The notes beneath the pieces are model-generated. The model did no database searches and was not told where the DNA came from. It saw nothing but the letters and a program-made list of their open reading frames with translations. A stretch of 64,000 bases of DNA, from the NCBI RefSeq assembly GCF_000499385.1, contig NW_013652540.1, positions 124,001-188,000 on the forward strand, read 5' to 3'. This document shows positions 1 to 10,603 of the stretch, one piece after another; the first letter of the stretch is position 1, and each line of letters begins with the position of its first letter. The position numbers and the translations under genes are program-made. The DNA is from Eimeria necatrix (Eukaryota > Apicomplexa > Conoidasida > Eucoccidiorida > Eimeriidae).

Positions 1-265
1 GGAAAATAAGAGCAGTACCAACGGCAGCATTCGCGGTGTGATCGGTAGCAGTAGGGACGTTGTTTGCCTGTTTCTGGCGGAGAAGTTTCCTACCCCTTAC
101 ATTGTTCTCTCCCCGTGTTGCTGCTCCTGCTGCTGTTCGCATGGCTTCGGCAGGTCCCCCTCCACGGTTTTTTACATGCGCTCTCTCCTTTCACCAGACC
201 AAGCGGCAGAAGCAGCATCAACAGCAGCAGTAGCACCAGCATAAGGTGCTGCTGCTATTGCAGAA
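1..265. other. Upstream region of PGS1, possible leader exon
   Basis: CTG-rich sequence with short open frames. An in-frame stop at 242-244 separates it from the PGS1 reading frame. An ATG at 141 opens a 30-codon frame in another phase. If PGS1 has a spliced mitochondrial leader it could start here or left of the window. Nothing conserved can be recognised. Confidence 0.3.
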
Positions 266-2269
266 ATGCAGGATATTTGCGTGCCTGTGGCTCCACGCTG
301 CGTCAGTATTGTGAGGGGTCCACAGGCCTTTTACTCGGCTGTCCTGGCCTTAGTTGGCTTGGCTCGCCGTCGACTGCTACTCTCGGCTCTTTATATTGGA
401 ACAGGACACAAGGAACGATTCATGCTACAGTTGCTGCAGCAACGAATACAGCAGCAGCAGCTGTCGCAGCAGAAGCTGGAGGTAAGGCTGTTGCTTGACT
501 TCCTGCGTACTACGAGGCCAGACCCGGCAGGAGATTGCCCAGCGTCTCTGCTTCAGCCATTGCTGTCTGAATACCCCGTAGGGTCTTTGAACAGCACATG
601 CCAAGTCTCCCTCTTCTGCAACCCCCTAACATGCAGCAACAGCAGCAGTACCAACAGCCTCAGCAGGCTGCAGGCATTGCTGCGGAAATTTCTTTTTAGG
701 GCTTTGGGTCATAGAGCACGTGAGGCATTGGGTACACAGCACATGAAGTGTTTAGTGAGCGATGACCTGATTTTGCTAACGGGGGCCAATCTGAGCGATG
801 AATACTTCGGGAAGAGAATGGACAGATGTTTTGTCCTGAGGTCTAGGGCCTTGGCAGATGCAGCGGACAGCCTAATTGCTGCTGCAGAGGCGCACTCCTT
901 CAAGCTTTTGCCGTCGAAACAGTACAGCCAGCAATGGCACCGACAGCATGAGCCTACTCAAGGAAGAATTGTACAAATGGGGAAAGCCGTCTGTTGGTGG
1001 CCGCCAACGAACCCTTCAGAGCCACCGCAAACGAATCCCGAAATGTTCTGCAGCAGCCTGGCGAACTCACTTGCAGCAGCCCTCACAAGCACAAACGGCA
1101 GTGCCAGCACCAGAAACAACAGTTGCAGCAGCAGCAAAAGCCTGGAGAATGTAAATGGCAGTAACAACTTCCGCAACAACGATGAAAGCAACAGCAAGGG
1201 GTGCAGCAGTAACTACATTGGATACAGCAGGCTCAACAGTAATACCGGTATCCTGGATCATGAGATGTGCTTGGTGTCTCTGACGGTGCAGGCCGGCTTT
1301 GTGCGCCCACCTCTCAGAGGCCAAGAATGGATGCTTGAGAGAATTTATGGCATCGCCGCAAACTCGCTTGCTGCTCTGGGTGGTTCAGAGGCACCAACAG
1401 CGGCAGACGGCGAATATGTCTCAGCACCTGGAGGTCTTCAAGTGGCCCTTGCTTCCCCTTACTTGAACTTCCCAGTTGCCTTCTTGCGTAGGCTGCAACA
1501 GCTGCTGCAGCAGATGCGTCTTTCCTCTTCCTGTGCAGTCCCAGCTCGTGGCAGCTACAACAACAGCACCGACAGAAGTGCGTGCAGCAACGAGTCTCGT
1601 CTTGTGGTTGTAACGGCCTCGCCGCAGGCTAATAGTTTCTTTAACTCGCGTGGCATTTCTTACTGGATACCGCCAGCCTACGCAGTTGCTGCCTATGAAA
1701 CTGCTGTGGCTCTGGAGGACTCTATCCAAGCATCGGGAGCAACGGATCCGAATGCTTTTTCAGATGTGAAAATGCAGCATGGCCCGGACGACAATCTGCT
1801 GCTTCTCGAGTTCGCGCGGCCAGGGTGGACATATCACGCAAAGGGCATTTGGATCTCACCAACTACCTCAGCAGCTGCCAACAAGAGCACCACCGGGACA
1901 AAGGGGAACGGTAGCAATGGGCCAGCAGGCGGAACGTGCCTAGGCCTAGGCACCACTCGCGCGTTGCTGCAGAGCACTCTCAGCGGCCCTCCTGCCAGCC
2001 TTAACAAAAGCAGCAACTGCGACAAGGGTTGGGCTGCAGTGTGTTTGCTGGGCAGCTCGAACTTGAGCGTGCGCTCGAGTGAACGTGACTTGGAGCTGCT
2101 GTGCATGCTCAGGACACGCGACAAGCAGCTGCAGAGGCTGCAACAGCAGGAGCTTACTCAGCTGCTATTGCCTTTCTGTCATCCCCTAGACAGGGCAAAA
2201 CTCATCAAGAGATTTCCTCCGTGGCTGCACTTCGCTGTTCAGCGCCTCGGGCTCAATTCTTTTCTGTGA
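266..2269 (+). CDS. PGS1: CDP-diacylglycerol--glycerol-3-phosphate 3-phosphatidyltransferase (mitochondrial PGP synthase)
   Basis: The enzyme makes phosphatidylglycerophosphate from CDP-diacylglycerol and glycerol-3-phosphate, the first committed step to phosphatidylglycerol and cardiolipin, normally at the inner mitochondrial membrane. The product (667 aa, one exon) has the phospholipase-D-type layout of eukaryotic PGS1: an N-terminal block ending in SALYIGTG, a first HxKxxxxD motif (H159, K161, D166) followed by TGANLSDEYFG, and a second H-A-K-G-x-W motif at about 524-529 followed by LLGSSNLSVRSSERDLE. Low-complexity Asn/Ser and Gln inserts (about residues 240-320) separate the conserved blocks and make it longer than animal or fungal PGS1. 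The ATG at 266 leaves only about 15 residues before conserved sequence and no transit peptide. A pyrimidine-rich CAG at 261-263 could be a splice acceptor, so a leader exon may lie further left. It is convergent with the next gene. Confidence 0.9.
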   Translation: MQDICVPVAPRCVSIVRGPQAFYSAVLALVGLARRRLLLSALYIGTGHKERFMLQLLQQRIQQQQLSQQKLEVRLLLDFLRTTRPDPAGDCPASLLQPLLSEYPVGSLNSTCQVSLFCNPLTCSNSSSTNSLSRLQALLRKFLFRALGHRAREALGTQHMKCLVSDDLILLTGANLSDEYFGKRMDRCFVLRSRALADAADSLIAAAEAHSFKLLPSKQYSQQWHRQHEPTQGRIVQMGKAVCWWPPTNPSEPPQTNPEMFCSSLANSLAAALTSTNGSASTRNNSCSSSKSLENVNGSNNFRNNDESNSKGCSSNYIGYSRLNSNTGILDHEMCLVSLTVQAGFVRPPLRGQEWMLERIYGIAANSLAALGGSEAPTAADGEYVSAPGGLQVALASPYLNFPVAFLRRLQQLLQQMRLSSSCAVPARGSYNNSTDRSACSNESRLVVVTASPQANSFFNSRGISYWIPPAYAVAAYETAVALEDSIQASGATDPNAFSDVKMQHGPDDNLLLLEFARPGWTYHAKGIWISPTTSAAANKSTTGTKGNGSNGPAGGTCLGLGTTRALLQSTLSGPPASLNKSSNCDKGWAAVCLLGSSNLSVRSSERDLELLCMLRTRDKQLQRLQQQELTQLLLPFCHPLDRAKLIKRFPPWLHFAVQRLGLNSFL

Positions 2270-2781
2270 CTGCTGCTCCGGCTCAGTTGATTCAGTCTCC
2301 TTGGCGGCTCCCTTGTTGCTGTTAGTGTGGGCGCTTTTTTTTGCAAGGTCCAACGGCCGCTGCTACAAGTGTTGCCGATGGTGCTGCGTGAGCAGCACCT
2401 GCAGCTTCACTATGTTGCAGATGCGGCTACAGTTTCTGTTGCGGCTGCCGTTATTTTCGGTGCTGCGTCCGCGCCTGCCACTGCTGTCCCGTATCTGCTT
2501 TTGTTCTGGCTACTACTGCTCCCCTTTTCATGTGATGCTGTAGCTGCCTGTAGCCTTTGTAACTGTACGGCTAAAAGTCGTGAACCGTTGGAGTTGAACG
2601 CGTCATCAACGTGAAATAGAGTAGTACAAACGGACAAGCAGAGAGCGACAGTTCAGAAGCAGAAAGAACTGAGAGGGGAAGAGATCAAGTTGACAGAAAC
2701 GCGGGAACAGTGATACGGACGTACCCATCCTACAGGGGCAGAGACAAAACGAAAGTTTAGTCTTTCGTCGTGCTCAAAAAG
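2270..2781. other. Convergent intergenic spacer
   Basis: A 512-base spacer between the stop codons of two convergent genes, so it must hold both 3' ends. No reading frame, RNA or repeat is convincing here. Confidence 0.5.
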
Positions 2782-5700
2782 TCACTTTTGGCGGCTTTTG
2801 CGAGACTGTGATGATGGGGACAGCTGAAGTTGCCGCTGTTCTTGCTTCAAAGGTTCTGAGTCGGTCCTCGAGTAATTTGATAAACTGCTTGCTGAAGCCT
2901 TTGGCACACTTCTCTTTGTGCACCTAGCTGCTGGTGTTGCTTGTGCCACTGCCGGGCTGCTCCGGCGGCTGTCTGCAGGTGAAGTGCTGCTACTGCTGAT
3001 GCTGCTGTTTCCGCTACCGCTGCTTTCTGTTGAAGGGGAGCTGCTGAGGCATCGACGCTGGCCCTGCAAAGCCTTAAGCCTCTCGGGCTGCACCAGACGC
3101 ACCAATGGACAAATATATAAGGATATATCTATATGCGTATTTACACTGTGTATATCGATACACATATATGAAGATCGCGTGCATTTGTACACACTTTGCA
3201 CACGACTGTGCGTGGTGCATTTGTATTGTAGTGTATGTGCAATTGTATCGGCACACGTATTATCGATAAATTTAGGAAGAATGCAGTTGCTGTTTCTCAC
3301 TGGCACGACTTCTCTCATGAAAACGTCCGGGTGCTGAGGGTCCTCCAGCTTAGCGAAATTCACAACGCGGCATGCGCGCACAGGATTGCGACGCAGGGGC
3401 TGCGCGTAGGGCTTTTGCTGCTGTTGCCGCTGGGGCAAACGGCAATTTTGCTTATCCTGCGGCTGGCACTTCGTGGCGATCATATGGCTGGGGTTGAACT
3501 GCGCTGCAGCGGCATCGCTTACATCGAACGTATGAGCAGAAGGAGAAACAGCAGCACTCAGAGCAATAGCCGGAGCGTTGGGATCAGAAGGAACTGTAGC
3601 ATCAAGGCGGTCCTCGTCGGAGTCGGTGCTGCTGCTGGATGTTGGCGGCAGATAGGACGGGTCCGCTACCTCTCCCTCGTCTTCATTGTTTTTCCTTGAT
3701 TGCTCACGTAGACCCTCAGGAAGTACAGTGCAGCGTCCTTTCTGCTGCCAAATAAATCTGCGGCTGGAACTGCTGCTCTCACGTTTCAAGGGTGAGCTGG
3801 CAGATCGGGCAGTAGGGAAGAACGATCCCTCTGCCTCCCTGGTGCTTCTACTGTTGTCACTACCGGCCTTGCTACTTGCTGGGGGGTGCGCAGTCGCTCT
3901 CACAAAGCTCCAGTAGTTCAGCGTAGAGGCCAGCCGCCTCCAAGCTGCTGCCGTTGCCCATGAAGCGACGGACACTGCACCGGTGAAGGCCGCTGCAAGG
4001 ACAGGAGCTATCAGCCGAGCTGTCCAGAGTAGCGAGCGGCGTGCCAAGCTCTGCCGCGGCTGCCGCAGTTGCTGCTGCTGCTGGTGTTGCTGCAGCAATT
4101 GCCTCTCGTGTCTTTCTTGCAGCTGAATCCTCTGCATTTCTTCATCTTTGGATGTAACACGCTGAAGCAGCTGTTGCAGCAGCTGCTGCACCTCTTGCAT
4201 TCTTGGGTCGCCTGCTGCTTGCACTTCATGCAGCTCCTCGCGGACCCAACACACTTGCTGCTGCAGTTGCTGCAGCTGCTGCTGCATTTGCTGCTCTGGG
4301 CTGGTGTAGTGTAAAAAGCAATGCAGCCACACCCAGCAACATGTAACCAAGCAAGTCCAGCGCACGAAAGACACCCCATAAGCAGCAGCAGCAGCAGCAA
4401 GAGCCGTAGCAACGAAAACACCTGCGTCGCTGGCGACTTCCTTCAAGAAGTTCAGCGTGCCACTGCTACCTTCCTCCGTTGCTCCAGGAGATCGTGGCTT
4501 GTACTGCGGCTTCGTCAATTGGCTGAGGAGAGGAGATATGCCCCCGTGGTGCAGTGCCATCTCAGCAGCAGCAGCGGCCGACAGGATGCCGAGCACCCCC
4601 AGCCGCGCACCAGAAACCCTGCGATTAGAAGTGAGGAGAAGAGCGGCAGCAGCAGCAACAAGATAAAGAGCAACTGTTTCAGTACCTCCAAGCCACTCAC
4701 CCACAGCCTTGTGAAAGGCCTTCAGCTGCTCCAGCACCGCGAAGGAATCCTCTAACCCTTGCTGCAACTGCTGCAGGAGTTGCTGCATATAGTTTCCTCC
4801 TTGCAGCTGCTGCAGTTGTAGTTGTTCTTGCAGCTTCCCCATATGTTCCAGATGCTGCAGCTGTTGCTGCATGCTAGCAGTGGCTGCGGCGGAGGCAGCA
4901 GAGAGACGTACAGTAGCCTCTTCAGTCTTCCGCTGTCTCTCTGCACTGTGTAGAAAGAAGCAGATATTGTCTGCGGAAATCAGCAACAGCGGCGGCAACA
5001 AAAACGAAAGTGACGGAAGCAGCAGCAACGGCAGTAGTGGCGACCACAACAGCAGCAGCAGATCAAGGAACAACGGGGACAAAGCCTGGGTCCCCACCAG
5101 GCGCCCCCGAAGCACTGATGCATAGTTGAACTTTTCATCGCACGAACTTCACAGAATCAGCCATCCCAGCACCACCAAAAGGCGAAGCAAGCACCGGCGC
5201 TCACGGAAGCAACTGCGGCAGGAACTGACCAATGTGATTTATTTGCTCCCTCACAAGAGCAAAAGTTCCGAAATCCATTTTGCTATGCTGCTGACAAGCA
5301 GCAGTCTGCCGGCGAGTCAGTGCAATGCACCGCCGGTAAAGTTGCTGCTGCTGTTGCTGCAGCTGGCGCAGTTGCACCAGAGGCGAGACTGCTTCTGCAT
5401 GCATCAAGTCCATTGTCTTGGCAGCTTTGCCTGGATATCTTGTTGATTCACTCTCGAGCTCCTCTGTGGAATCATCGAGGCCTTCGTCTTGATCATGATT
5501 CTGCTGTTGCTGCTTAGCGTATGCCTCGCTCCAGTCTCCTTCCAGATTCTGCTGCATCTGCTGAAATTGCAACAGTTGCTGCGCCTGCTGCACTTGCTGC
5601 AGCACGCTGTTGAGCTTGACGCATGGATGGCTAACTGCAGCATCTACTGCAGCAGCACCTTTAGCGGTGCCAGCTTGTCCGTGCAGACCTGTGGAAAATC

Positions 5701-6342
5701 GAGGATGCCAAAAAAAGGCAGCAGAACAAGGGAATGAGGGGAATCGAGACAAGACCGCGCCTGTTTATTACATGGCGCCTGCTCTTTCCCGTGAGATGCA
5801 GGCATTACCAAGAAATATGCGAAGGGATAACGTAAACAGCATCTCAGACTCAGACAGCCATGAGATAAGAATGGCAACACGTGCGACACACCTATCCAGT
5901 CCAAAGGAACTTCATGTGGGAAGAGATAACAGCCCTCAGCAGGCCCCGGGAAGGGGCGACCGCTTCGGGCATAAATACACCTCATCCTAGTCAAGGCAAT
6001 CAGTTCTCTGAAGGCTTCTCCCCTGCTGCTACATGCATCTTCATGTGTCTGTTGCTGCAGCAAGAGAAGCTGCTCGCTGACTTGCTGCCAGCAACTGCTG
6101 GCAGCACCTTCCTCTGATGACTCTTTCAACAACTGACTGTACGCAGCAGCACCGAGACGGATTGCTTCTTCGCCATCTTCTGCATCGAAAGCTGCTGTTC
6201 TTGCCCCCAATGCTGCTGCCACAGTTGGTGCAGCTGCTTTTCTCAGGTCCAAAGATAGGGCTGCAGCTGCCAGTAGCAGCTGCGACGGCAGCAGCAGCTG
6301 CAACAGTAGCAGTGGCGGCAGCGACAGCAGGTAGTGCTGCAT
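2782..6342 (-). CDS. KAR5/GEX1/Brambleberry-family nuclear fusion protein
   Basis: This family (Kar5 in yeast, GEX1 in plants and protists, Brambleberry in fish) sits in the nuclear envelope/ER of gametes or zygotes and is needed for fusion of parental nuclei. Proposed exons: 6342-5892, 5688-5205, 4945-3301 and 3087-2782; phases agree and give 961 aa. The N-terminus is a strong Leu-rich signal peptide (about 1-30). The family cysteine region follows: C84-W, C104, C122, then Ser-Gly-Arg at 127-129 and C138. Next come Gln-rich coiled coils, and at about 400-440 two closely spaced membrane segments around a loop reading LLTSNRRVSGARL, matching the TS-x-R-x-SGAR loop of the family. A third hydrophobic block follows at about 490-530. 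The rest is poly-Gln and a basic Ser-rich tail. The last intron is a multiple of three without stops, so its exact acceptor (3088 or 3064), or retention, is unsure. Confidence 0.85.
3088..3300 (-). other. Probable in-frame (3n) intron of the KAR5-like gene
   Basis: On the minus strand it begins GTGAGA and ends in GCAG. Its AT-rich, TATA-like text differs from the GC-rich flanks and translates to atypical Tyr/Cys/His/Ile-rich sequence. It is 213 bases long and has no stop in the reading frame, so retention would simply add 71 residues. A second possible acceptor lies at 3064. Confidence 0.55.
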
Positions 6343-7593
6343 TGCTCATCCTATCCGCATCAGGAATCATTTCAAAGATTTGTATTTCATTATCATTCTT
6401 ATATCGGTCACTGAGGACCTGAAATGTTGCTTCCCCTGAATCCTTGCGCTTCTTTTCCGGCGTGTGAAGTGCTGAGGAAAGGGCCACCTGAGCGCCGCCG
6501 CCCCACTGTGAAACAATATTGAGGCTCGTGCATGAGTATCCGTATTTCTGAAGCTGTGTGGCGTTTTATTTTTGTTTTTATCCTTTTCTCACTGCGGTTG
6601 CCTTCAATGCACGCTTTCTTTTTCCGAGTGAAGGTCACTGGGGCTCGGCAGCCCCGGAGCCATGCCAGATAGAGAGCGCATGTGTGAATTACCCACAACT
6701 AACGCCCAGACAACACAAAAAAGTGCTGAAAAGTGGATTAAATTTTTAGTCATGAGAAAGAGTAGTTTTCCATTTTGTCGCTCAGCTTCTCGCTTTCTTG
6801 TGCACCTACAGTTTCATTGTTGACAGACCAGACCAATGGTGACGCTACCGGTCTTCGTGGGACCTCAAACAAATGGGAAAAATAAGTGAATTTTCTGTTG
6901 GAATTGCAGACCTAACTTATCATATAAATTTTATGTTTAACTCCGTCTTCACGTAATTAGCATCGCACTGAACTTCCCTAGGTCCTCTGATTGTTCAACA
7001 CAAATCGGCGTGCAGGCTCAAAACGTTAGCACCAGAAGGTAATTGAAGCATGTAAGTCCCCAAACAGAGCACGGAGAATAACTCATTTCATTGTTTTTAA
7101 ACCATGTGTGCGGCGGAACCCATACAATTCTGGCGTGTATCTCAGTGCCGGTGATACCTTGCCTGTTTCTCCCCCTCTCCTCTCCATCAATTGAAATTGT
7201 TTAATGAGGAAAAGGCACTGCATGGTGCTTGTAACCGTAAAACTGAATGGGACTCTTGATTATTGCTGGTTTCTTACCGTTCCACAAATTCCTGCTCTGC
7301 TTTCATGCCGCTTTTGATGTTCTCTCTGTCTCCGCCACCTACGCCGACACCTTCTCGTTGGAAGAACCATGGATTCCTCTCCATTGTGGACAGCGACTCC
7401 TGACCAATCAAGAAATGGCCTCTGTGGAGCCACCCCCACCCATAGATGCAGTTGGTGGGACAGCGCAACATGGCGCAGAGAAGTGCGCCATCCTGCACCG
7501 TTTCCTACCCCGTTTTCCCTCTTCAGGCAGGGGACAATTTACCGGTACAGCGGCAGAATAAAGCGCAAAACATAAGCGAAAAAGGGGAACCCG
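6343..7593. other. Intergenic region
   Basis: Upstream of the KAR5-like gene and downstream of the tRNA gene. It should hold the KAR5-like promoter. Only short, overlapping frames on both strands are present, none with recognisable sequence. Confidence 0.4.
7579..7583 (-). terminator. RNA polymerase III terminator of tRNA-Ile
   Basis: A run of five T on the minus strand, ten bases past the 3' end of the tRNA gene, is the usual Pol III stop signal. Confidence 0.8.
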
Positions 7594-7667
7594 TGGTCCC
7601 AACCGGTCTCGAACCGGCGACCTTTCGGTTATTAGCCGAATGCTCTAACCAACTGAGCTATAGGACC
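7594..7667 (-). tRNA. tRNA-Ile (anticodon AAU)
   Basis: Folds as a complete cloverleaf on the minus strand, 74 nt, no intron. The acceptor stem is GGTCCTA with TGGGACC (one G-T pair) and discriminator A. The D arm contains TAGCTCAGTTGG (box A). The anticodon stem is TTCGG/CCGAA around loop CTAATAA, giving anticodon AAT (read as IAU after A34 deamination). The T arm contains GGTTCGAGACC (box B). The CCA end is not encoded as a block. Confidence 0.97.
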
Positions 7668-9327
7668 TGAAGCGGCTGCTTTTGCTTCTCCCCAACTTTT
7701 GATACATACATGCAATTTCATTTCGTCTCAATCGCTCAATTGCTGCACAAGCGTGCCCTGCTAAGTGCCGCATGCAAGCATGCTTCCATGTGCGCATGTA
7801 CGCGTGTATGGTTCTACGGAGGCTGCTGTGGACACGCATGCATGCATCTACGCCAGTACGTATCCGTGCACACATGTCCCTCTCGGAAAGAATGTGCACG
7901 TTTTAGTTCACGCACAAATTACTGCCAGGCAAACGATAACACAGCAAAAGGAGAAACACACTCTCCCGCTCTCACTGGGGAAATGAGTGCGATCCTGAAC
8001 AAACAAACTGCGGCATCGGCACTGCGGCTGACGGACGCCGGCCACAGAGAAAGCTATAGCTGGCCAGACTGTCGAAGCACTCGTCGAAGTGAGCCCTCGC
8101 CTAGCCAAAAACAGGCAGCGGAAAGCCATTTCGGGGCAGTGGACAGCTAAGCGGAACTCACTGCATTCCCGAACTGGGCTACACCTATGCACTGTCTGTA
8201 CTGCTTACGTCAATTGCATCCCAACTACGCATGATTGTTGCATGCTGCAGTTTCTTCCCAGTCAGAGTTTGTATGCTACACATGTCTCGACGAGCAGGAG
8301 GACCCTGTCCTCTTCATTGCACGTTTCCCTTATGCCCATAGACTCAACTATGCAAGTACGTCGTAAACATGAGCAGGCTAATGGTCAAAAGCTTCGGTCA
8401 AAAGCATTTTCTGTACACTTGTCCCTGCTCCGACCTTCAGCCACTGATGAGGCGTCTGTGACTGCCTCCTCCTGCAGCTGCATCAGTTGTGTCTCAATAT
8501 TTCATGCTTGAGCATCACTGTGGCCTGATTGTCTACCCAACAAAGTATTCCAGTATCAGTAGCTTCCTTGCAACAAGAAACGCCGATCCGCATCTATCTG
8601 GCAAAAACCTAGCACGAAAGGGACCAACTGAAATGTTGTGGCCCGTTGTGTCCAGCGCACCACTGTTGGCCACTGAGAAAACAGTCTTAAGAAAGCAGCC
8701 TTCAAGAATGCCACCGCACTAAATACTAAAATGATAGTTGTTCCTCGCCTCCCCAAGGCCACACAGCGCTGCGAGGCGCTTCCCGCAAAGTAGCCGAAAG
8801 CCAAAAAAGCCCTCGTATGTCCAGCAAAAATCCGACTAGTCGTGAGCGCCCTTCAAGGGCCACTTACGGCCCTTGTGTATGTAGTTGCATAGGGTTTCCT
8901 TCCCAAAGTCTCTCCAAGAGTCCTTCGGAAAGCCCCTCACATCCTCCTGCATTCATCCGATGCATTACTTTAAAGAAAGTCTCTAGTCCCGCCAGGCTCA
9001 AAGAGCGAGGCGCAACCAAACTATTTGGGGGCATAACAAACACAAAGGCAACGAACGGTAAATGAACATAGTCGCAGGAGCAGCGGTTGCTGCCACTCAA
9101 GTCAGAGTCAGTATACGACAATGTGAGCCGGTCGAGACGGAGAAGAGGAATACCCGTACGACACACACTTCAAATGTGTTGTCAACACATCGTGGGCATG
9201 CTTAGTCCCGGTCCCTGTCACAGGTCAGACCGTCGTCGTCTTCGGTTTGAGGTAAGTCTCATCTGTTGCTGCGGTCGTTTCTGCTTGCCTCAATGCCTCC
9301 ATGTGGCGTTTTGTCCGTGTCTGTCAT
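7668..9327. other. Intergenic region
   Basis: Sequence between the tRNA gene and the 3' end of the CWC21-like gene. It has CATG-rich, purine/pyrimidine-alternating patches near 7700-7870 and short conflicting frames. No gene is supported. Confidence 0.4.
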
Positions 9328-10572
9328 TTATCGTCTGTCTCTGTCTTTGTCTATCTCTGTCGCGTGGGTGCCCCTGTGTTTGTCTCCTCCTGGTGCTCTT
9401 CTGTCTCGTTCGTCTGGTTTATGGCTTCTATATCGGACATCCTCTCCCGCACGCTCGTCTGTGCCTCGTCCTACTGAATCACCTTCCCGGTCTCTGTTTC
9501 CTCCGCCACCTTTCCTTCTTTGCCGAGCCAGCACACTGGCCGCTTCTCTGTCACCTTCTATCCTCTCGTCCGTCTCTCTTTCCTCCTCCCAGTTGCGCGC
9601 GTCGTGCCGTTCATGTCCGGTTCTGCTTTGGTCTCGGTTTCGTGGAACTTCACTTTCTCCGTGTCTGTCTCTCTCACGGTTTCTCTCAGCCTCTGCTCCT
9701 CGCCATCCGTCTCTTTCTCGCTGTCTCTCCCTCTCTGCAGCTCCGTACATATCTCTTCCTCCATACTGTTCCCTCTCACTTCTGCCTTCCACTCGGTTTC
9801 TTTCCCTGTCCCTTGCTCTTTCTTGTTCTCTCTCTCCGCACTTGTTCCTGCCTCTGTCCTTGCCATCTGCTCTGTCTCTGTCTTCTTTGTCTCCATGCAT
9901 GTCTCCCCTGTCTGCCCCCCGTTCTCTCCCTCCGTGTCTGTTTCCCGAACTACCTTCTTCATAACCGTTTCTACTCCTTTTTCTGTAGCTATCCGTCTCC
10001 TTGTCTCCCTGTCTTCCCGCCAATGCCCCACTATCTCTGTGTGTTTCCTGTTCGGGCTGGCGGGACTCTAAATCTCTCCCTGCGACCCGCATAGAAGGCT
10101 CAGCCGCCCCCCTCCGCCTCTCCGTCTCCTCCACTCCTCCGATCTTGCTCTTGCCGCCCCTTCTGTCCTCATCATCTTTCTCTCTACTGCTTTCACTGCT
10201 AGTGCGGCTGAGACTGCGTCTGTTGCGTGCTTTACCTAAAGTGCGGCTGTAAGTGTCTTCTTCCTCCGAGAGCAGGGGGCTGTTGTCCGTCCTAGATGTT
10301 TTTTGGCTTTCTTTATACGCCTGAGCCTCAGATACTCTGCGCATCTCGTCTCTCCTCTCCTTTTCTCGCACTGCCTTTGCAGCCTCTTCTGTCACTGACC
10401 GTAAGGAAGGCCGGGCAGAAAGCAGTTCTTTCTTTATTTCCATGGCCCCTATCTTTTCCTCCTTTTTCACTTGAGTCTTCACACGGGTCTTGCCGCGCTT
10501 GCTTTCGTCTTCACTGCTGCTGCTGCTGTCGCTGTCGCTGTCACTGCTGCTGTCGCTGCTGCTGGTGCTATC

Positions 10573-10603
<31 letters not shown>

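Noticed and set aside
4946..5115. A hydrophobic Leu-rich N-terminus upstream of the KAR5-like third exon that looks like a signal anchor.
   Set aside because: It lies in an intron bounded by a donor at 5204 and an acceptor at 4946 that joins exons 2 and 3 in phase. The real signal peptide is in exon 1, next to the family Cys domain.
4011..5125. Several frames of 60-144 codons on both strands rich in Leu, Cys or Ser within 4.0-5.1 kb.
   Set aside because: They are shadow frames of CTG/CAG triplets in the KAR5-like gene; the conserved SGAR membrane motif fixes the true frame.
7710..8150. A 146-codon + strand frame downstream of the tRNA gene.
   Set aside because: Its composition (Cys/His/Thr from CATG-rich repeats) and overlap with minus-strand frames show no coding signal.
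9087..10094. A 335-codon + strand frame with Leu/Cys/Ser-rich text.
   Set aside because: It is the antisense of the Arg/Asp/Glu-rich tail of the CWC21-like gene, whose N-terminal signature proves the minus strand.
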